DNA of 47,903 nt from a virus, in IMG/VR virus record IMGVR_UViG_3300008108_000243, positions 14,958-62,860 of that record; one strand, 5' to 3'. A program made the position numbers and the translations under genes. Shown here piece by piece: positions 34,279 to 42,066 of this stretch. The notes under the pieces were generated by a model. It saw only the letters and a list, made by a program, of their open reading frames with translations, was not told the origin of the DNA and made no database searches. The first letter of the stretch is position 1. The number at the start of each line of letters is the position of its first letter.

Positions 34279-34905
34279 TTATCTAAACCGGCTCTTGAGA
34301 ACTCGCTTGCCGCGTAGGTCGTATTCTGCTCGGTCTTCGATGACGGTCACCAGCTCGGGCACTCGTTTGTAGTTTCCGGTTACATCAAGGTGCATGATGC
34401 ATGTTTCTAGTTCGCGTCGTATGTCTGAATCGGTGTGGTAGTTGGCAATAGTGACATGTATTCGATTCAGGTCGATAGTTAGCATCGGTGAAGAGTTGTC
34501 GTATTCGTAGTGTGTTTTGAGTTTCTCGCTCAGTTCTTCCCAGCTATTTGGTGCAAGCAATCTTCTCATTGGCTGATTTGTATCAATTGCTACATAACCG
34601 TACGGATGCACAAGTATGTCACTGACTGTTTTAGCGCTTTCTCGTATTTTTTGCGTCCCAAAGCCTGCGTCTTGCAAGATACTCAGCAGCTCTGCCAGAA
34701 ATGTACCTAAATAGGTGAATTGGCGATGATGTGCCGATTTGCCAGTGTGTATGTAGGTGGCAGGGATGAATCCTTCTTTTATCCAGCCATCGATTGTCTT
34801 GTATGGCTTGTCGATATAGGCAGCTAACTCTTGCAGTGACAGTGGTTCTTTTTGTTCTGTCTTTTGCGCTAGTTCGATAGTGAGTTCTGTGCTATATAGC
34901 GTCAT
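34279..34905 (-). CDS. MerR-like helix-turn-helix regulator, leaderless
   Basis: 208 residues. LSLQELAAYIDKPYKTIDGWIKEGFIPATYIHTG...HRQFTYLGTFLAELLSILQDAGFGTQKI is a MerR-type DNA-binding domain with a following helix; the remainder is an unassigned effector or dimer domain. A TATAAT box ends 10 bases before the ATG with no ribosome site, so the leader is 0-4 bases. An operator palindrome overlaps the -35 region, and a second lies 82 bases upstream: probable autoregulation. Confidence 0.7.
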   Translation of the reverse strand: MTLYSTELTIELAQKTEQKEPLSLQELAAYIDKPYKTIDGWIKEGFIPATYIHTGKSAHHRQFTYLGTFLAELLSILQDAGFGTQKIRESAKTVSDILVHPYGYVAIDTNQPMRRLLAPNSWEELSEKLKTHYEYDNSSPMLTIDLNRIHVTIANYHTDSDIRRELETCIMHLDVTGNYKRVPELVTVIEDRAEYDLRGKRVLKSRFR

Positions 34906-34915
34906 AGGGATACAT

Positions 34916-34921
34916 ATTATA
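34916..34921 (-). promoter_or_regulatory. -10 box of the MerR-like gene
   Basis: TATAAT on the minus strand; the -35 region overlaps the operator at 34936-34955. Confidence 0.65.
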
Positions 34922-34935
34922 TGCGTGGAAGCATA

Positions 34936-34955
34936 GGATAAATTTATCTAGAAGG
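34936..34955. promoter_or_regulatory. operator-like repeat, copy 1
   Basis: GGATAAATTTATCTAGAAGG, with the palindrome GATAAATTTATC; overlaps the -35 region. Confidence 0.65.
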
Positions 34956-35017
34956 CGGCCGTTTTTCTTTTGTCCGGTTGGTGACGTACATAAAATATGC
35001 AGAGCTGTGTGAGTGTC

Positions 35018-35037
35018 GGATAAATTTATCTAGAAGG
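35018..35037. promoter_or_regulatory. operator-like repeat, copy 2
   Basis: Identical 20 bases (GGATAAATTTATCTAGAAGG), 82 bases from copy 1. A related AAATTTATCTGA lies at 35104-35115. Confidence 0.65.
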
Positions 35038-35078
35038 GGCCTCAAAATAAAAAAATCGCGGAAAAGGCTTCAGCCGGA

Positions 35079-35459
35079 TTAATTTGAAGTTAGCGGCGTT
35101 TCGCTTAAATTTATCTGATTCTTCTTACTGCGACCGAAATTGCTTTGCACTCCGTTTTCACGAAGCATGTCGGCTAAATCGTCTTTGCGTTTTTGTCCCA
35201 ATACTCTGAGGCAAGTATCGCCATCGGCGGTGATTCTGTAGGTCGTTTTGTTATTTGCTTCATGTTTGGCTATATAGCCGAATTTAGAAAGCGTGTCGAA
35301 GCTTCTTGAGATGTCTTTGACGAATTCCGCTCGATTTAACTGGAATTGTCTGTAGTTATCCTCGGTGAACCAGTTTCGCTTGCTTTTTGCGTAACAGAGG
35401 ACAACGTATGACTTGCTGTCCAATTTGATTTGTGGTTTGAATTTTCCTTTGGTGTACAT
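35079..35459 (-). CDS. winged-helix-like hypothetical protein
   Basis: 126 residues: MYTKGKFKPQIKLDSKSYVVLCYAKSKRNWFTEDNYRQFQLNRAEFVKDISRSFDTLSKFGYIAKHEANNKTTYRITADGDTCL. The LSKFGYI....NNKTTYRIT.DG segment is the wing of a winged helix. A promoter TTGTTA-16 bases-TACACT precedes the start. The 3' end contains part of the operator-like sequence of the MerR region. Function unknown. Confidence 0.6.
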   Translation of the reverse strand: MYTKGKFKPQIKLDSKSYVVLCYAKSKRNWFTEDNYRQFQLNRAEFVKDISRSFDTLSKFGYIAKHEANNKTTYRITADGDTCLRVLGQKRKDDLADMLRENGVQSNFGRSKKNQINLSETPLTSN

Positions 35460-35517
35460 GTTGCTTGGAGTGTACCTATTTGACGTTAAATAACAACTTG
35501 CCTGGCGTCACAAGGCG

Positions 35518-35590
35518 TGCGCCCTCTGGGGCTCGAACCCAGGACCAACGGATTAAAAGTCCGGTGCTCTACCGACTGAGCTAAAGGCGC
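35518..35590 (-). tRNA. tRNA-Lys (anticodon TTT)
   Basis: Minus-strand cloverleaf: acceptor GCGCCTT/AGGGCGC, D arm AGCTC AGTCGGTA GAGC, anticodon arm CCGGA CTTTTAA TCCG, T arm CTGGG TTCGAGC CCCAG, discriminator A. The genomic 3' end continues CGC, so no CCA is encoded. Confidence 0.95.
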
Positions 35591-35595
35591 GCTAT

Positions 35596-35874
35596 TTAGA
35601 AGAAAAAGTCGTCGTCTGACTCTGACTGGTCATCGTAATAGTCTGCGACGATATTTATCCAGTCCCACATCTCTGGCCATTCTCTTCTTTGTTTGACCAT
35701 CATCTTCATGTGCTTTTTTTGGTCTGGATGTTCTGCTCTGAGAGCCTGAACCATTTTGCCAACAGCCGTGTGCAACTGTTCATATTTTCTCTCGATTTTA
35801 GAATGCTCCACATCCAATATGGTGATTCTTTTTTGGAGGTCTTTTATGTCGCGCCTTAGGTGTTTCTTCTTCAT
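35596..35874 (-). CDS. coiled-coil protein
   Basis: 92 residues: MKKKHLRRDIKDLQKRITILDVEHSKIERKYEQLHTAVGKMVQALRAEHPDQKKHMKMMVKQRREWPEMWDWINIV, a basic coiled coil ending in an acidic SESDDDFFF tail. Overlaps the upstream zinc-knuckle gene by 4 bases and lies between the two tRNAs. Function unknown. Confidence 0.6.
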   Translation of the reverse strand: MKKKHLRRDIKDLQKRITILDVEHSKIERKYEQLHTAVGKMVQALRAEHPDQKKHMKMMVKQRREWPEMWDWINIVADYYDDQSESDDDFFF

Positions 35875-36062
35875 TGTCCTCTTTGCTCCTCTTCAATCTC
35901 AAATGCCGCGTCCCTGAATTCTCTCTCTTCGTCCAATATTTTTGCACAGATAGAACAGAACATAACGCCTGCTTTTTGATTACCTAAAAACTGTTGCCAG
36001 TTCTTGCACTTATGGGGTATTCGCGACTTAATCCAATACCAACGGTATAGAAGAAAATCCAT
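35871..36062 (-). CDS. small CxxC protein
   Basis: 63 residues: MDFLLYRWYWIKSRIPHKCKNWQQFLGNQKAGVMFCSICAKILDEEREFRDAAFE. H-x-C and C-S-I-C may hold one zinc. The ATG follows AGGA. Part of a three-gene run (36533 to 35596). Function unknown. Confidence 0.55.
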   Translation of the reverse strand: MDFLLYRWYWIKSRIPHKCKNWQQFLGNQKAGVMFCSICAKILDEEREFRDAAFEIEEEQRGQ

Positions 36063-36065
36063 GTC

Positions 36066-36533
36066 CTAGATATTTTTAGTGAATATATCGGCGCAACAAT
36101 CAGCACCAAGATTCATCGTCAATGTTCCATGCCCAATCGGGATTGATATTTCTTGGTACATCACCTGCTTGATGCTGCAAAGGTCGCAACCAGACGAGTC
36201 GGCCATAAGTAAGGGCAGAAATCCTGATAAACATTCGAAGCAACAACCAACTCCAATTGATGGACAGAGGAAGTGTCTGAAGGTTGGCATTGTGGTGCTG
36301 AAATGTGGGCAAAACTTATCAATCTTTCCAAGCAACCTCTGAAGAGCCTCTGTTCTTTTTTCAGAAGACTTTTCATGAGTGATTCCCGTGAAGTTTTTCC
36401 CCTTGAGTTGCTTTTTCATCTCGGTGAAAAATTCGCTCTCGGCCTCAACAAAGTTGCGCATGAATTCTTTCAGTTCATCTTCGTTTGCGAACTTCTTTAT
36501 CTCAGGTGCTGACTTTCTGTATCTTGGTTGCAT
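36066..36533 (-). CDS. cysteine-rich hypothetical protein
   Basis: 155 residues. The N-terminal half is charged and helical; the C-terminal half holds FCPHFSTTMPTFRHFLCPSIGVGCCFECLSGFLP and CDLCSIKQ, LGADCCADIF, ten cysteines in all, suggesting one or two metal sites. The ATG at 36533 lies 13 bases after the 3' end of tRNA-Met and is preceded by GGAGAAA. No family recognised. Confidence 0.6.
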   Translation of the reverse strand: MQPRYRKSAPEIKKFANEDELKEFMRNFVEAESEFFTEMKKQLKGKNFTGITHEKSSEKRTEALQRLLGKIDKFCPHFSTTMPTFRHFLCPSIGVGCCFECLSGFLPLLMADSSGCDLCSIKQVMYQEISIPIGHGTLTMNLGADCCADIFTKNI

Positions 36534-36544
36534 ATTTTCTCCTT

Positions 36545-36618
<74 letters not shown>

Positions 36619-36623
36619 TTTAT

Positions 36624-37280
36624 TTACGGGATTTTTATTGTAATAATCTTCGAGAGTGCAGTGTAACCAGGGTTTTCGTATGAATCAACTTCAGATATCT
36701 CAATTATCTCGATTAATTCGCTATCTACAAGCCGTTCCAGTTGCCCCATGAATCCAGAATCCTGAAAGTGGTCGCTTTTAACACTAAATACAGCATAGGA
36801 ATCAGCCTGCATCATTCTGATTATGTTCAATAAATGACCAGCATCTAAATGCCCAGTTGTAAAAGTTCCAGAGCTCACCATAAAGCTATAAGTATTTTTC
36901 TGGATTTGATTTTGGTTTGATATATCACCGATATAGATTTTCCGGTAGCACATACGGCCATTTTGCTTCTTTTTGTTATAGGCATAAAAAACCATTTCGG
37001 GTGAAATGTCTATTCCGTCAATACGTATGTTTTGGGGATTTGAACCAAGTTCCAATCCAAGAAGACCAGTTCCGCAACCGATATCAATAATCTCTTCAGT
37101 GCGCCTCAAGGTATTGAGCAAATGTGATGCCTTTTCCGCCACGCGTTTGTGAAGCACGTAACCAACAGATTCTGTAAATCTGTCATAATCTTTAGCCGAG
37201 TCATCATAATACTTTGATAGCTCTTCGCTATTTTTGTATGAGTAGGCCAGATTTATTGAAAAATCGTCTGGTGATTTCAT
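36624..37280 (-). CDS. class I SAM-dependent methyltransferase
   Basis: 218 residues. Motif I is I65-D-I-G-C-G-T-G72, then GIDISPEMVFYA (motif II, ~94-105), and a motif IV region at YSFMVSSGTFTTGH. This is a small-molecule type SAM methyltransferase of the ubiE/Methyltransf_25 kind. It sits immediately after the di-iron oxygenase gene (one base apart) and closes the five-gene operon, so it probably methylates the product of the oxygenases. Substrate unknown. Confidence 0.8.
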   Translation of the reverse strand: MKSPDDFSINLAYSYKNSEELSKYYDDSAKDYDRFTESVGYVLHKRVAEKASHLLNTLRRTEEIIDIGCGTGLLGLELGSNPQNIRIDGIDISPEMVFYAYNKKKQNGRMCYRKIYIGDISNQNQIQKNTYSFMVSSGTFTTGHLDAGHLLNIIRMMQADSYAVFSVKSDHFQDSGFMGQLERLVDSELIEIIEISEVDSYENPGYTALSKIITIKIP

Positions 37281-38390
37281 CTAATAGCTGTGAACGAAAG
37301 CCGCAAACTCTTCTTCTGAATCACCGAGATTCTCGAACTCAATGGTTCCCATTTCTTCAAATTTCCTACGCAACCAAGCCCCATTTCTATCGAGTAGCCC
37401 AAGCTTACTGACATTTGGAACAATTTTGGCAGCCAACATTTTTCGAATCCAGGCCTGTGCTGGGTCTTTCAATAGGTACGGTGCGATGTCTTTGGTCTTT
37501 ACGCCCATCTTTTCATAAACTTCCTGCTGAAGCATTCTTTCACCGAGCTTGACGCTGGCTTCATAAGCGAACTGCTGACGCTCCATTATTTCGGAGTCGC
37601 TCATCTCCGCATAAATCTCTTTGAGAGAAAGAACCCCGAACGATATGTGCCTCGCCTCATCGGCCATGACGTTTCTGAGCAATTGCTTGAGTAGTGGTTC
37701 GTTTGTAAGTTCACGCATGTACGCCATGGAGGCAAGGCCTAAACCTTCGACCATTATTTGCATACCAAGGTATGTCATATCCCAACGATTGTCTGCAATT
37801 GTGTCGTCAACGAGGCTTTGAATGTGCCAGTTAAAAGGAAGAGTGCCACCGAGTTTTTCCTTGGCATACTTTGCAAATACCTCAACATGGCGAGCTTCGT
37901 CCATGACTTGCGTAGAGGCATACAACTTGCCGTCATACCACGGACATGTTTGCGTCAATTTTGCTGAGCACATCAACGCGGCCTGCTCTCCATGAATGAA
38001 TTGGGAAATAAGCCAACGGCGACTATTTACGCCAAATTCAAGCCATTCTTTATCGCCCCAGTGCTCAACAGGGCTGCCGTCATACACCGACATCTCACGA
38101 CTTGAGCCGAAGTTGGCATAATCCTCTATTACTGAGCGTTCTACGTCTACTTCGGTTGACCAGTCAAGGGCTGTTTCACCGTTCCACTGATTATTTTTCG
38201 CCTTTTCGTAAAGCTTGCGGAGCTGTGGTCTTGCAAGACTGTAATCCCAGGTGAAGATGACATCACTATCGTTTTTTACAACTCGGTCAACTGCTTCGAA
38301 ATCCACATCTGGCGCGGAAATAATTGGCTCAATATCGCCATAGCTGACGCGGCCAATAAATTCCTTGTAGGTTTCACGCGTGACCGTCAT
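37281..38390 (-). CDS. ferritin-like di-iron oxygenase (AurF/R2-like)
   Basis: 369 residues. The iron ligands are visible: E135 (HGEQ), then D164-E165-A-R-H168, E215 (MVEG), and D244-E245-A-R-H248. Two DEARH motifs in a four-helix bundle are typical of AurF-type N-oxygenases and related carboxylate-bridged di-iron enzymes, which use O2 to oxidise amines or C-H bonds. The N-terminal ~110 residues are unassigned. Located in an operon with two 2-oxoglutarate oxygenases and two methyltransferases. It is not a standard ribonucleotide reductase R2, because no radical Tyr context is clear. Confidence 0.8.
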   Translation of the reverse strand: MTVTRETYKEFIGRVSYGDIEPIISAPDVDFEAVDRVVKNDSDVIFTWDYSLARPQLRKLYEKAKNNQWNGETALDWSTEVDVERSVIEDYANFGSSREMSVYDGSPVEHWGDKEWLEFGVNSRRWLISQFIHGEQAALMCSAKLTQTCPWYDGKLYASTQVMDEARHVEVFAKYAKEKLGGTLPFNWHIQSLVDDTIADNRWDMTYLGMQIMVEGLGLASMAYMRELTNEPLLKQLLRNVMADEARHISFGVLSLKEIYAEMSDSEIMERQQFAYEASVKLGERMLQQEVYEKMGVKTKDIAPYLLKDPAQAWIRKMLAAKIVPNVSKLGLLDRNGAWLRRKFEEMGTIEFENLGDSEEEFAAFVHSY

Positions 38391-38420
38391 AGTCCAACAA
38401 TATTAGCAGTTTGTCTTATT

Positions 38421-39047
38421 TTAAAGGCTGTAGAAATTGGTGCTGGCGAATTTGTGGCCACTCTTTACAGGTGCCGAAGCGTGCCACTGGAGGGCATCAA
38501 AAAACACAATCGTTCCGGCTTGTGGCTTCAGCGACATTATGTCGTGCTGATACTCGGTCTGCCTTTTAGTGGAAAAAAGCAATTCGCCGCCCTCGTAGTT
38601 ATCGTTGATGTAGAAAACGGACGAAAGGTGAACGACTGGAAAGCCGTTTTTTATTACATATTCAGATATCGACCAATCTTGGTGATATGGGAGAGATTGA
38701 CCTTGGGCATACCGAACGATTGATTCGCCTTGTAGGCGAGTTGTTTGCTTTCCGTATTGCTCGAGGATTATATCTTTGCATATTTTATTCAATTTCAACG
38801 TAATCTCTTTAAGGACTCTGTTCATGTCCTGAAATCGATGAGAACGCAAAACTTCGTCTGGTGCTGGTGGTGCACCGAATTCTTTTAGTTTTTCATCAGT
38901 TATTCCAGTTTGCTGTTGAGCTAACAACTTATCTGGTATTCCACCATACGACTCGTTGATATAGAAGTCAACGCTTTCACAGTACTCATGCATCGTTTCC
39001 AGCGTTTGACTATCAACTACATCTGTTCTTATGAGTGTGTCAAACAC
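38421..39047 (-). CDS. 2-oxoglutarate/Fe(II)-dependent oxygenase (prolyl-hydroxylase-like)
   Basis: 208 residues. The iron triad is H122-x-D124 (YHQDW) with distal H189 (LQWHASAP) and K199 or the nearby basic residue to hold 2-oxoglutarate. The core strand N-Y-E-G-G-E-L-L-F is the classical double-stranded beta-helix signature of P4H-type hydroxylases. Acts on a protein side chain or small molecule; substrate unknown. Overlaps the FkbM gene by 8 bases. Confidence 0.85.
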   Translation of the reverse strand: MFDTLIRTDVVDSQTLETMHEYCESVDFYINESYGGIPDKLLAQQQTGITDEKLKEFGAPPAPDEVLRSHRFQDMNRVLKEITLKLNKICKDIILEQYGKQTTRLQGESIVRYAQGQSLPYHQDWSISEYVIKNGFPVVHLSSVFYINDNYEGGELLFSTKRQTEYQHDIMSLKPQAGTIVFFDALQWHASAPVKSGHKFASTNFYSL

Positions 39048-39630
39048 TTAATGGGTCTCCGTAAAAGTATTGCCTAGCAAGCTGGTGGTCAATCACGTTG
39101 CAGTCAATCCACCAATCTTCGTGGACATCCCTCCAAATCAGCGTGTACCCGAGGGCGTCAAGTATCTCCCTCTGCGCATCTCTTACTGTGTTTAGTCTCC
39201 AATACATATTCTCATCATGCTCAAATACAATCACATTGAATCTGTACTGAGTTAGGGGAAGCGTAATTAGGCCCAATAGAGTTGTGTATGGGGTAATTGG
39301 CCTTATGTTTGTGTCATACCCAGCATCAATATCTACCTGTAAGTAGTCAATTTGTTTCGGGAAGAAGTTGTCATTAAAATATGCCAAGTAGTCAAACTTC
39401 AAGGCATCACCAAAGCATGGATTTGTTCTGTTGCTAATGAACTCTTCCCTTTTTTCATCAACTATCTCAAAAGAAACACCTGACCAGTTGTAGTCACGTT
39501 CGAGATGAAACGTGTTGCTTCCATTCACTGAATGGAACGCTCCAAGCTCAACATAAAAACCATCTTTTTTGTACCCACTCATCGCGAGGGCAAATTTTTC
39601 TTGCGCGCTTACGCCTAAATATTCTGTCAT
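39040..39630 (-). CDS. FkbM-like methyltransferase
   Basis: 196 residues. GFYVELGAFHSVNGSNTFHLERDYNWSGVSFEI (24-56) matches the SAM-binding region of FkbM-type methyltransferases (G..V..GA..G...N...LE...W.G...E). YLQVDIDAG and LPLTQYRFNVIVFEHDE follow. The family methylates sugars or lipid-linked glycans. It overlaps both neighbours, so it is made in step with them. Confidence 0.75.
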   Translation of the reverse strand: MTEYLGVSAQEKFALAMSGYKKDGFYVELGAFHSVNGSNTFHLERDYNWSGVSFEIVDEKREEFISNRTNPCFGDALKFDYLAYFNDNFFPKQIDYLQVDIDAGYDTNIRPITPYTTLLGLITLPLTQYRFNVIVFEHDENMYWRLNTVRDAQREILDALGYTLIWRDVHEDWWIDCNVIDHQLARQYFYGDPLSV

Positions 39631-40532
39631 CGGTCTTCCCTGACTCCGTATCCTTTAACTAGGTTTCCTTTATAAGCTCTTACTAATTCTTTTGAAATTG
39701 TTGGTATCCCGTTTTCAAACATCATTAAAGCAGGTCCTGCCTTGGCGTAAACGCTCTTCTTTTCATCATCGGTTCCGCAGACTTGTTGTTTCCAGGCCTC
39801 TTCGCCATACTTCTCTACACCAGCCTCCCATTCAGGCGTGACGGGGTCAACATACTTGCCAAAAGAACGGAATAGCCACTTCTCTCCCTGACCAGTCGGG
39901 CATACGGAGTGAAAATATGGGCGACCATCTCCGGGGAACAATGGATTGCCTGATGGAAAGACGAGAATTTCACCCGCTTTTGGCTTGTACCTTATTGCCT
40001 TCCCATCAGCCCAAAACTCGATTTCTCCACCCTCGTAATCATCGTTTGGGTATGTGCAGGATGTAATCATGAACTTTTCACCAGGAAAGTCGACGGTCTC
40101 CGGAATGAAATCAACATGAAAGCTCATCGCTTTTGGGTCTATTTTGTCATGGTCGGATGAATTCTCTTTGTATGAGCATGGTCCTGGACTTGTCAGTATT
40201 GGTAATTCATTGCCCGTATTTGGGTCGACAATTCCGTTTACCTTCTGATAGTGAATCATTGCCGCATGTATCGCCGCTGTTGCACGTCGGTAGCATCCAC
40301 GTTCGAAATTGGCAATCTCTGGTTCGCCGTTTCCCTCGTTTATGAGAGCCATATGGCCAAATGTGTACCAAGGCGTCCATTTACCGTAGAAATTATTATC
40401 GGCGTTCCGCTCTTTGCTTTCTCTCAGCGATTTGTAAATCTCCTCGTGGTCTGGGAGGAGCTTTTTGTAGACAAATATGTAGTCGTGAATCTCTTCGTAT
40501 TCAAAGTCCATCGCAAATGTCTGCATTTCCAT
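39627..40532 (-). CDS. 2-oxoglutarate/Fe(II)-dependent oxygenase
   Basis: 301 residues. Iron triad H139-x-D141 (FHVDF) and distal H208 (YFHSVCP), with R222 (LFRSFGK) for the 2-oxoglutarate. Y-E-G-G-E-I-E-F and the loop GEILVFPSGNPLFPGDGRPYFHSV are typical of phage-borne prolyl-hydroxylase-like proteins. The first of the five-gene operon; TAATTT lies 6 bases before the ATG at 40532, with no ribosome site, which suggests a leaderless start. Confidence 0.85.
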   Translation of the reverse strand: MEMQTFAMDFEYEEIHDYIFVYKKLLPDHEEIYKSLRESKERNADNNFYGKWTPWYTFGHMALINEGNGEPEIANFERGCYRRATAAIHAAMIHYQKVNGIVDPNTGNELPILTSPGPCSYKENSSDHDKIDPKAMSFHVDFIPETVDFPGEKFMITSCTYPNDDYEGGEIEFWADGKAIRYKPKAGEILVFPSGNPLFPGDGRPYFHSVCPTGQGEKWLFRSFGKYVDPVTPEWEAGVEKYGEEAWKQQVCGTDDEKKSVYAKAGPALMMFENGIPTISKELVRAYKGNLVKGYGVREDR

Positions 40533-40582
40533 GTTAAAAAATTAGCATGTCTGACAGTTTTTAGTGGGAATAGCTTTACCTA

Positions 40583-40864
40583 TTAGATATCCCTCGGTGG
40601 GATTGGTACCCCTCCGCCAGCCATTTTATGGAATGTTTTATCATCCAGAACCTCAAAAGACCACGCATCTTGAGTGAATCCATTGTTTATTTCATGCGGT
40701 CTTCTGTCGATTAGCGATATGAGCCTGCAGCGTGAAAACTTCCCATCAATATCCGTGGTTACATACCATGTTTTAACTGGGTCTTTAGTTTGCCAAATCA
40801 CATAGATACAGTCGTCTGTTTTCCCGGCTTTTGTTATCTGTCCGATTGTCCCTTTTTGTGGCAT
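40583..40864 (-). CDS. hypothetical protein
   Basis: 93 residues, mostly beta (GTIGQITKAGKTDDCIYVIWQTKDPVKTWYVTTDIDGKFSRCRLISLIDR). AAGGAG precedes the ATG. It lies one base after the next upstream gene. Function unknown. Confidence 0.6.
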   Translation of the reverse strand: MPQKGTIGQITKAGKTDDCIYVIWQTKDPVKTWYVTTDIDGKFSRCRLISLIDRRPHEINNGFTQDAWSFEVLDDKTFHKMAGGGVPIPPRDI

Positions 40865-40865
40865 T

Positions 40866-41264
40866 TCACTCCTTCGTTTTCTTATCTACTTCTGAGTACT
40901 TTGCATATGTCAGATTGCTCGCAGCAAATTCTGGGTTCAGCGTTTTGTACCAGTTTCCAATTGACTTCATCAACACACCTGAACCACCGGTAGCTTCGCA
41001 TGTTCTGCCGGCGATTTCTTCGTACTTTGCAACAACTGCATCCATTTCATTGCGAAGAGATGGGTCGGATGGCTGGAAGTAGAATCTCAAGCCACCAAAT
41101 TTTTCTTTGATTTGTTGCAGGTCGTACTTGGGGTCAATTTCTGAAAGTTCCTTGTCGCAATCAAGCACAAGCTGGTACCAGCCCTCGTCGACATCGATAT
41201 ACGGCAAATATGGTGGCTTAATTTTTAATTTCAACAAGGTGATTTTTCGATTAAGTTCGTCCAT
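40866..41264 (-). CDS. conserved hypothetical (KEKFG-LRFY type)
   Basis: 132 residues. GWYQLVLDCDKELSEIDPKYDLQQIKEKFGGLRFYFQPSDPSLRNEMDAVVAKYEEIAGRTCEATGGSGVLMKSIGNWYKTLNP is a widespread small family (GW...V.......L..I.P.Y...QIKEKFG.LRFY...........A...S..TCE.TG..G.....G.W..TL). In many relatives two CxxC pairs bind a metal; here only one cysteine remains, so that site is lost. Function unknown. Confidence 0.7.
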   Translation of the reverse strand: MDELNRKITLLKLKIKPPYLPYIDVDEGWYQLVLDCDKELSEIDPKYDLQQIKEKFGGLRFYFQPSDPSLRNEMDAVVAKYEEIAGRTCEATGGSGVLMKSIGNWYKTLNPEFAASNLTYAKYSEVDKKTKE

Positions 41265-41276
41265 ATTCGCTCTTCC

Positions 41277-41948
41277 TTACAGGTCTATCGCTGGTGGCTC
41301 AGAGGGTCCGCCATCGAATGCGTTATTAATCCAAGTCCACACCACGAAGCCGGATTCGTTTATCACATCAGTGCAACCATTACCTCGGAAAATGAGGTTA
41401 ATCATTTGAGTATTGTCTTCTAGGTTATTCATCTCTTCAATTACCTTAAATTTAAAGCCAGCTTCAGTTAACCTGCTGGTCGCAATATCTAGGCCGTCGT
41501 TTTGAATATCAAGCAAAACATTATCTTGAACGCAATCCCAGTTAATAGCCCACGACATCCCGGTATTGAGATGGTCCCAATAGTCCATGTCTCCCTCGTA
41601 ATGGGTAATCATTGGCTGCTCCAGTGTCGGCAGATTGCACCAGTAGTCTACGTAGCCATTTCCTTTAATATTCCATCTCGCGAACGCCCCATCAGAACGC
41701 ATCTTCGTAAATGCTGAAAACAAACGATAGTAATCAGAATTTTTTGGCGGCGACATTGGTTCTTCGTTACGTTTGCGCGTAGTTCTGACTACGCCATCAC
41801 AACCAATAACCCTGCTACGGGGAACCCACATTCGGTGATATCTATCGTACTCTGTTTCGCGACTATTTGTGAGACGCAACGATTTAAGACGTTGAGTCTC
41901 ATCATTTTGACGACGTTGCAATTCATTGAGTGTAAGTGTGTTTGTCAT
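41277..41948 (-). CDS. hypothetical protein
   Basis: 223 residues: MTNTLTLNELQRRQNDETQRLKSLRLTNSRETEYDRYHRMWVPRSRVIGCDGVVRTTRKRNEEP, then a beta-rich part with MSWAINWDCVQDNVLLDIQNDGLDIATSRLTEAGFKFKVIEEMNNLEDNTQMINLIFRG. The ATG at 41948 lies just after the tRNA-like element. Function unknown. Confidence 0.55.
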   Translation of the reverse strand: MTNTLTLNELQRRQNDETQRLKSLRLTNSRETEYDRYHRMWVPRSRVIGCDGVVRTTRKRNEEPMSPPKNSDYYRLFSAFTKMRSDGAFARWNIKGNGYVDYWCNLPTLEQPMITHYEGDMDYWDHLNTGMSWAINWDCVQDNVLLDIQNDGLDIATSRLTEAGFKFKVIEEMNNLEDNTQMINLIFRGNGCTDVINESGFVVWTWINNAFDGGPSEPPAIDL

Positions 41949-41951
41949 TTG

Positions 41952-42026
41952 TGCCCCTGGTTGGAGTTGAACCAACGTGTACCGCTACGGTTTCTACACC
42001 TTATAAGAGTGAGCCGATACAGGGGC
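41952..42026 (-). tRNA. tRNA-like element (74 nt, degenerate D/anticodon region)
   Basis: A perfect acceptor stem GCCCCTG/CAGGGGC and a consensus T arm GTTGG TTCAACT CCAAC stand 74 bases apart, the normal tRNA size, with discriminator A. The middle does not form a standard D arm. The loop CTTATAA flanked by CACT/GGTG would read anticodon TAT (Ile) but sits too close to the 5' end, and GTGT/ACAC with ACCG/CGGT form a bulged hairpin. It may be a decayed or non-canonical tRNA. Confidence 0.5.
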
Positions 42027-42066
42027 GAGCATCACACACATCCCTGTATTCGACCCATAAAAAGCA

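Noticed and set aside
37281-38390. Ribonucleotide reductase small subunit
   Set aside because: The two DEARH motifs and spacing fit AurF-like oxygenases better, no large subunit is nearby, and the neighbours are oxygenases and methyltransferases.
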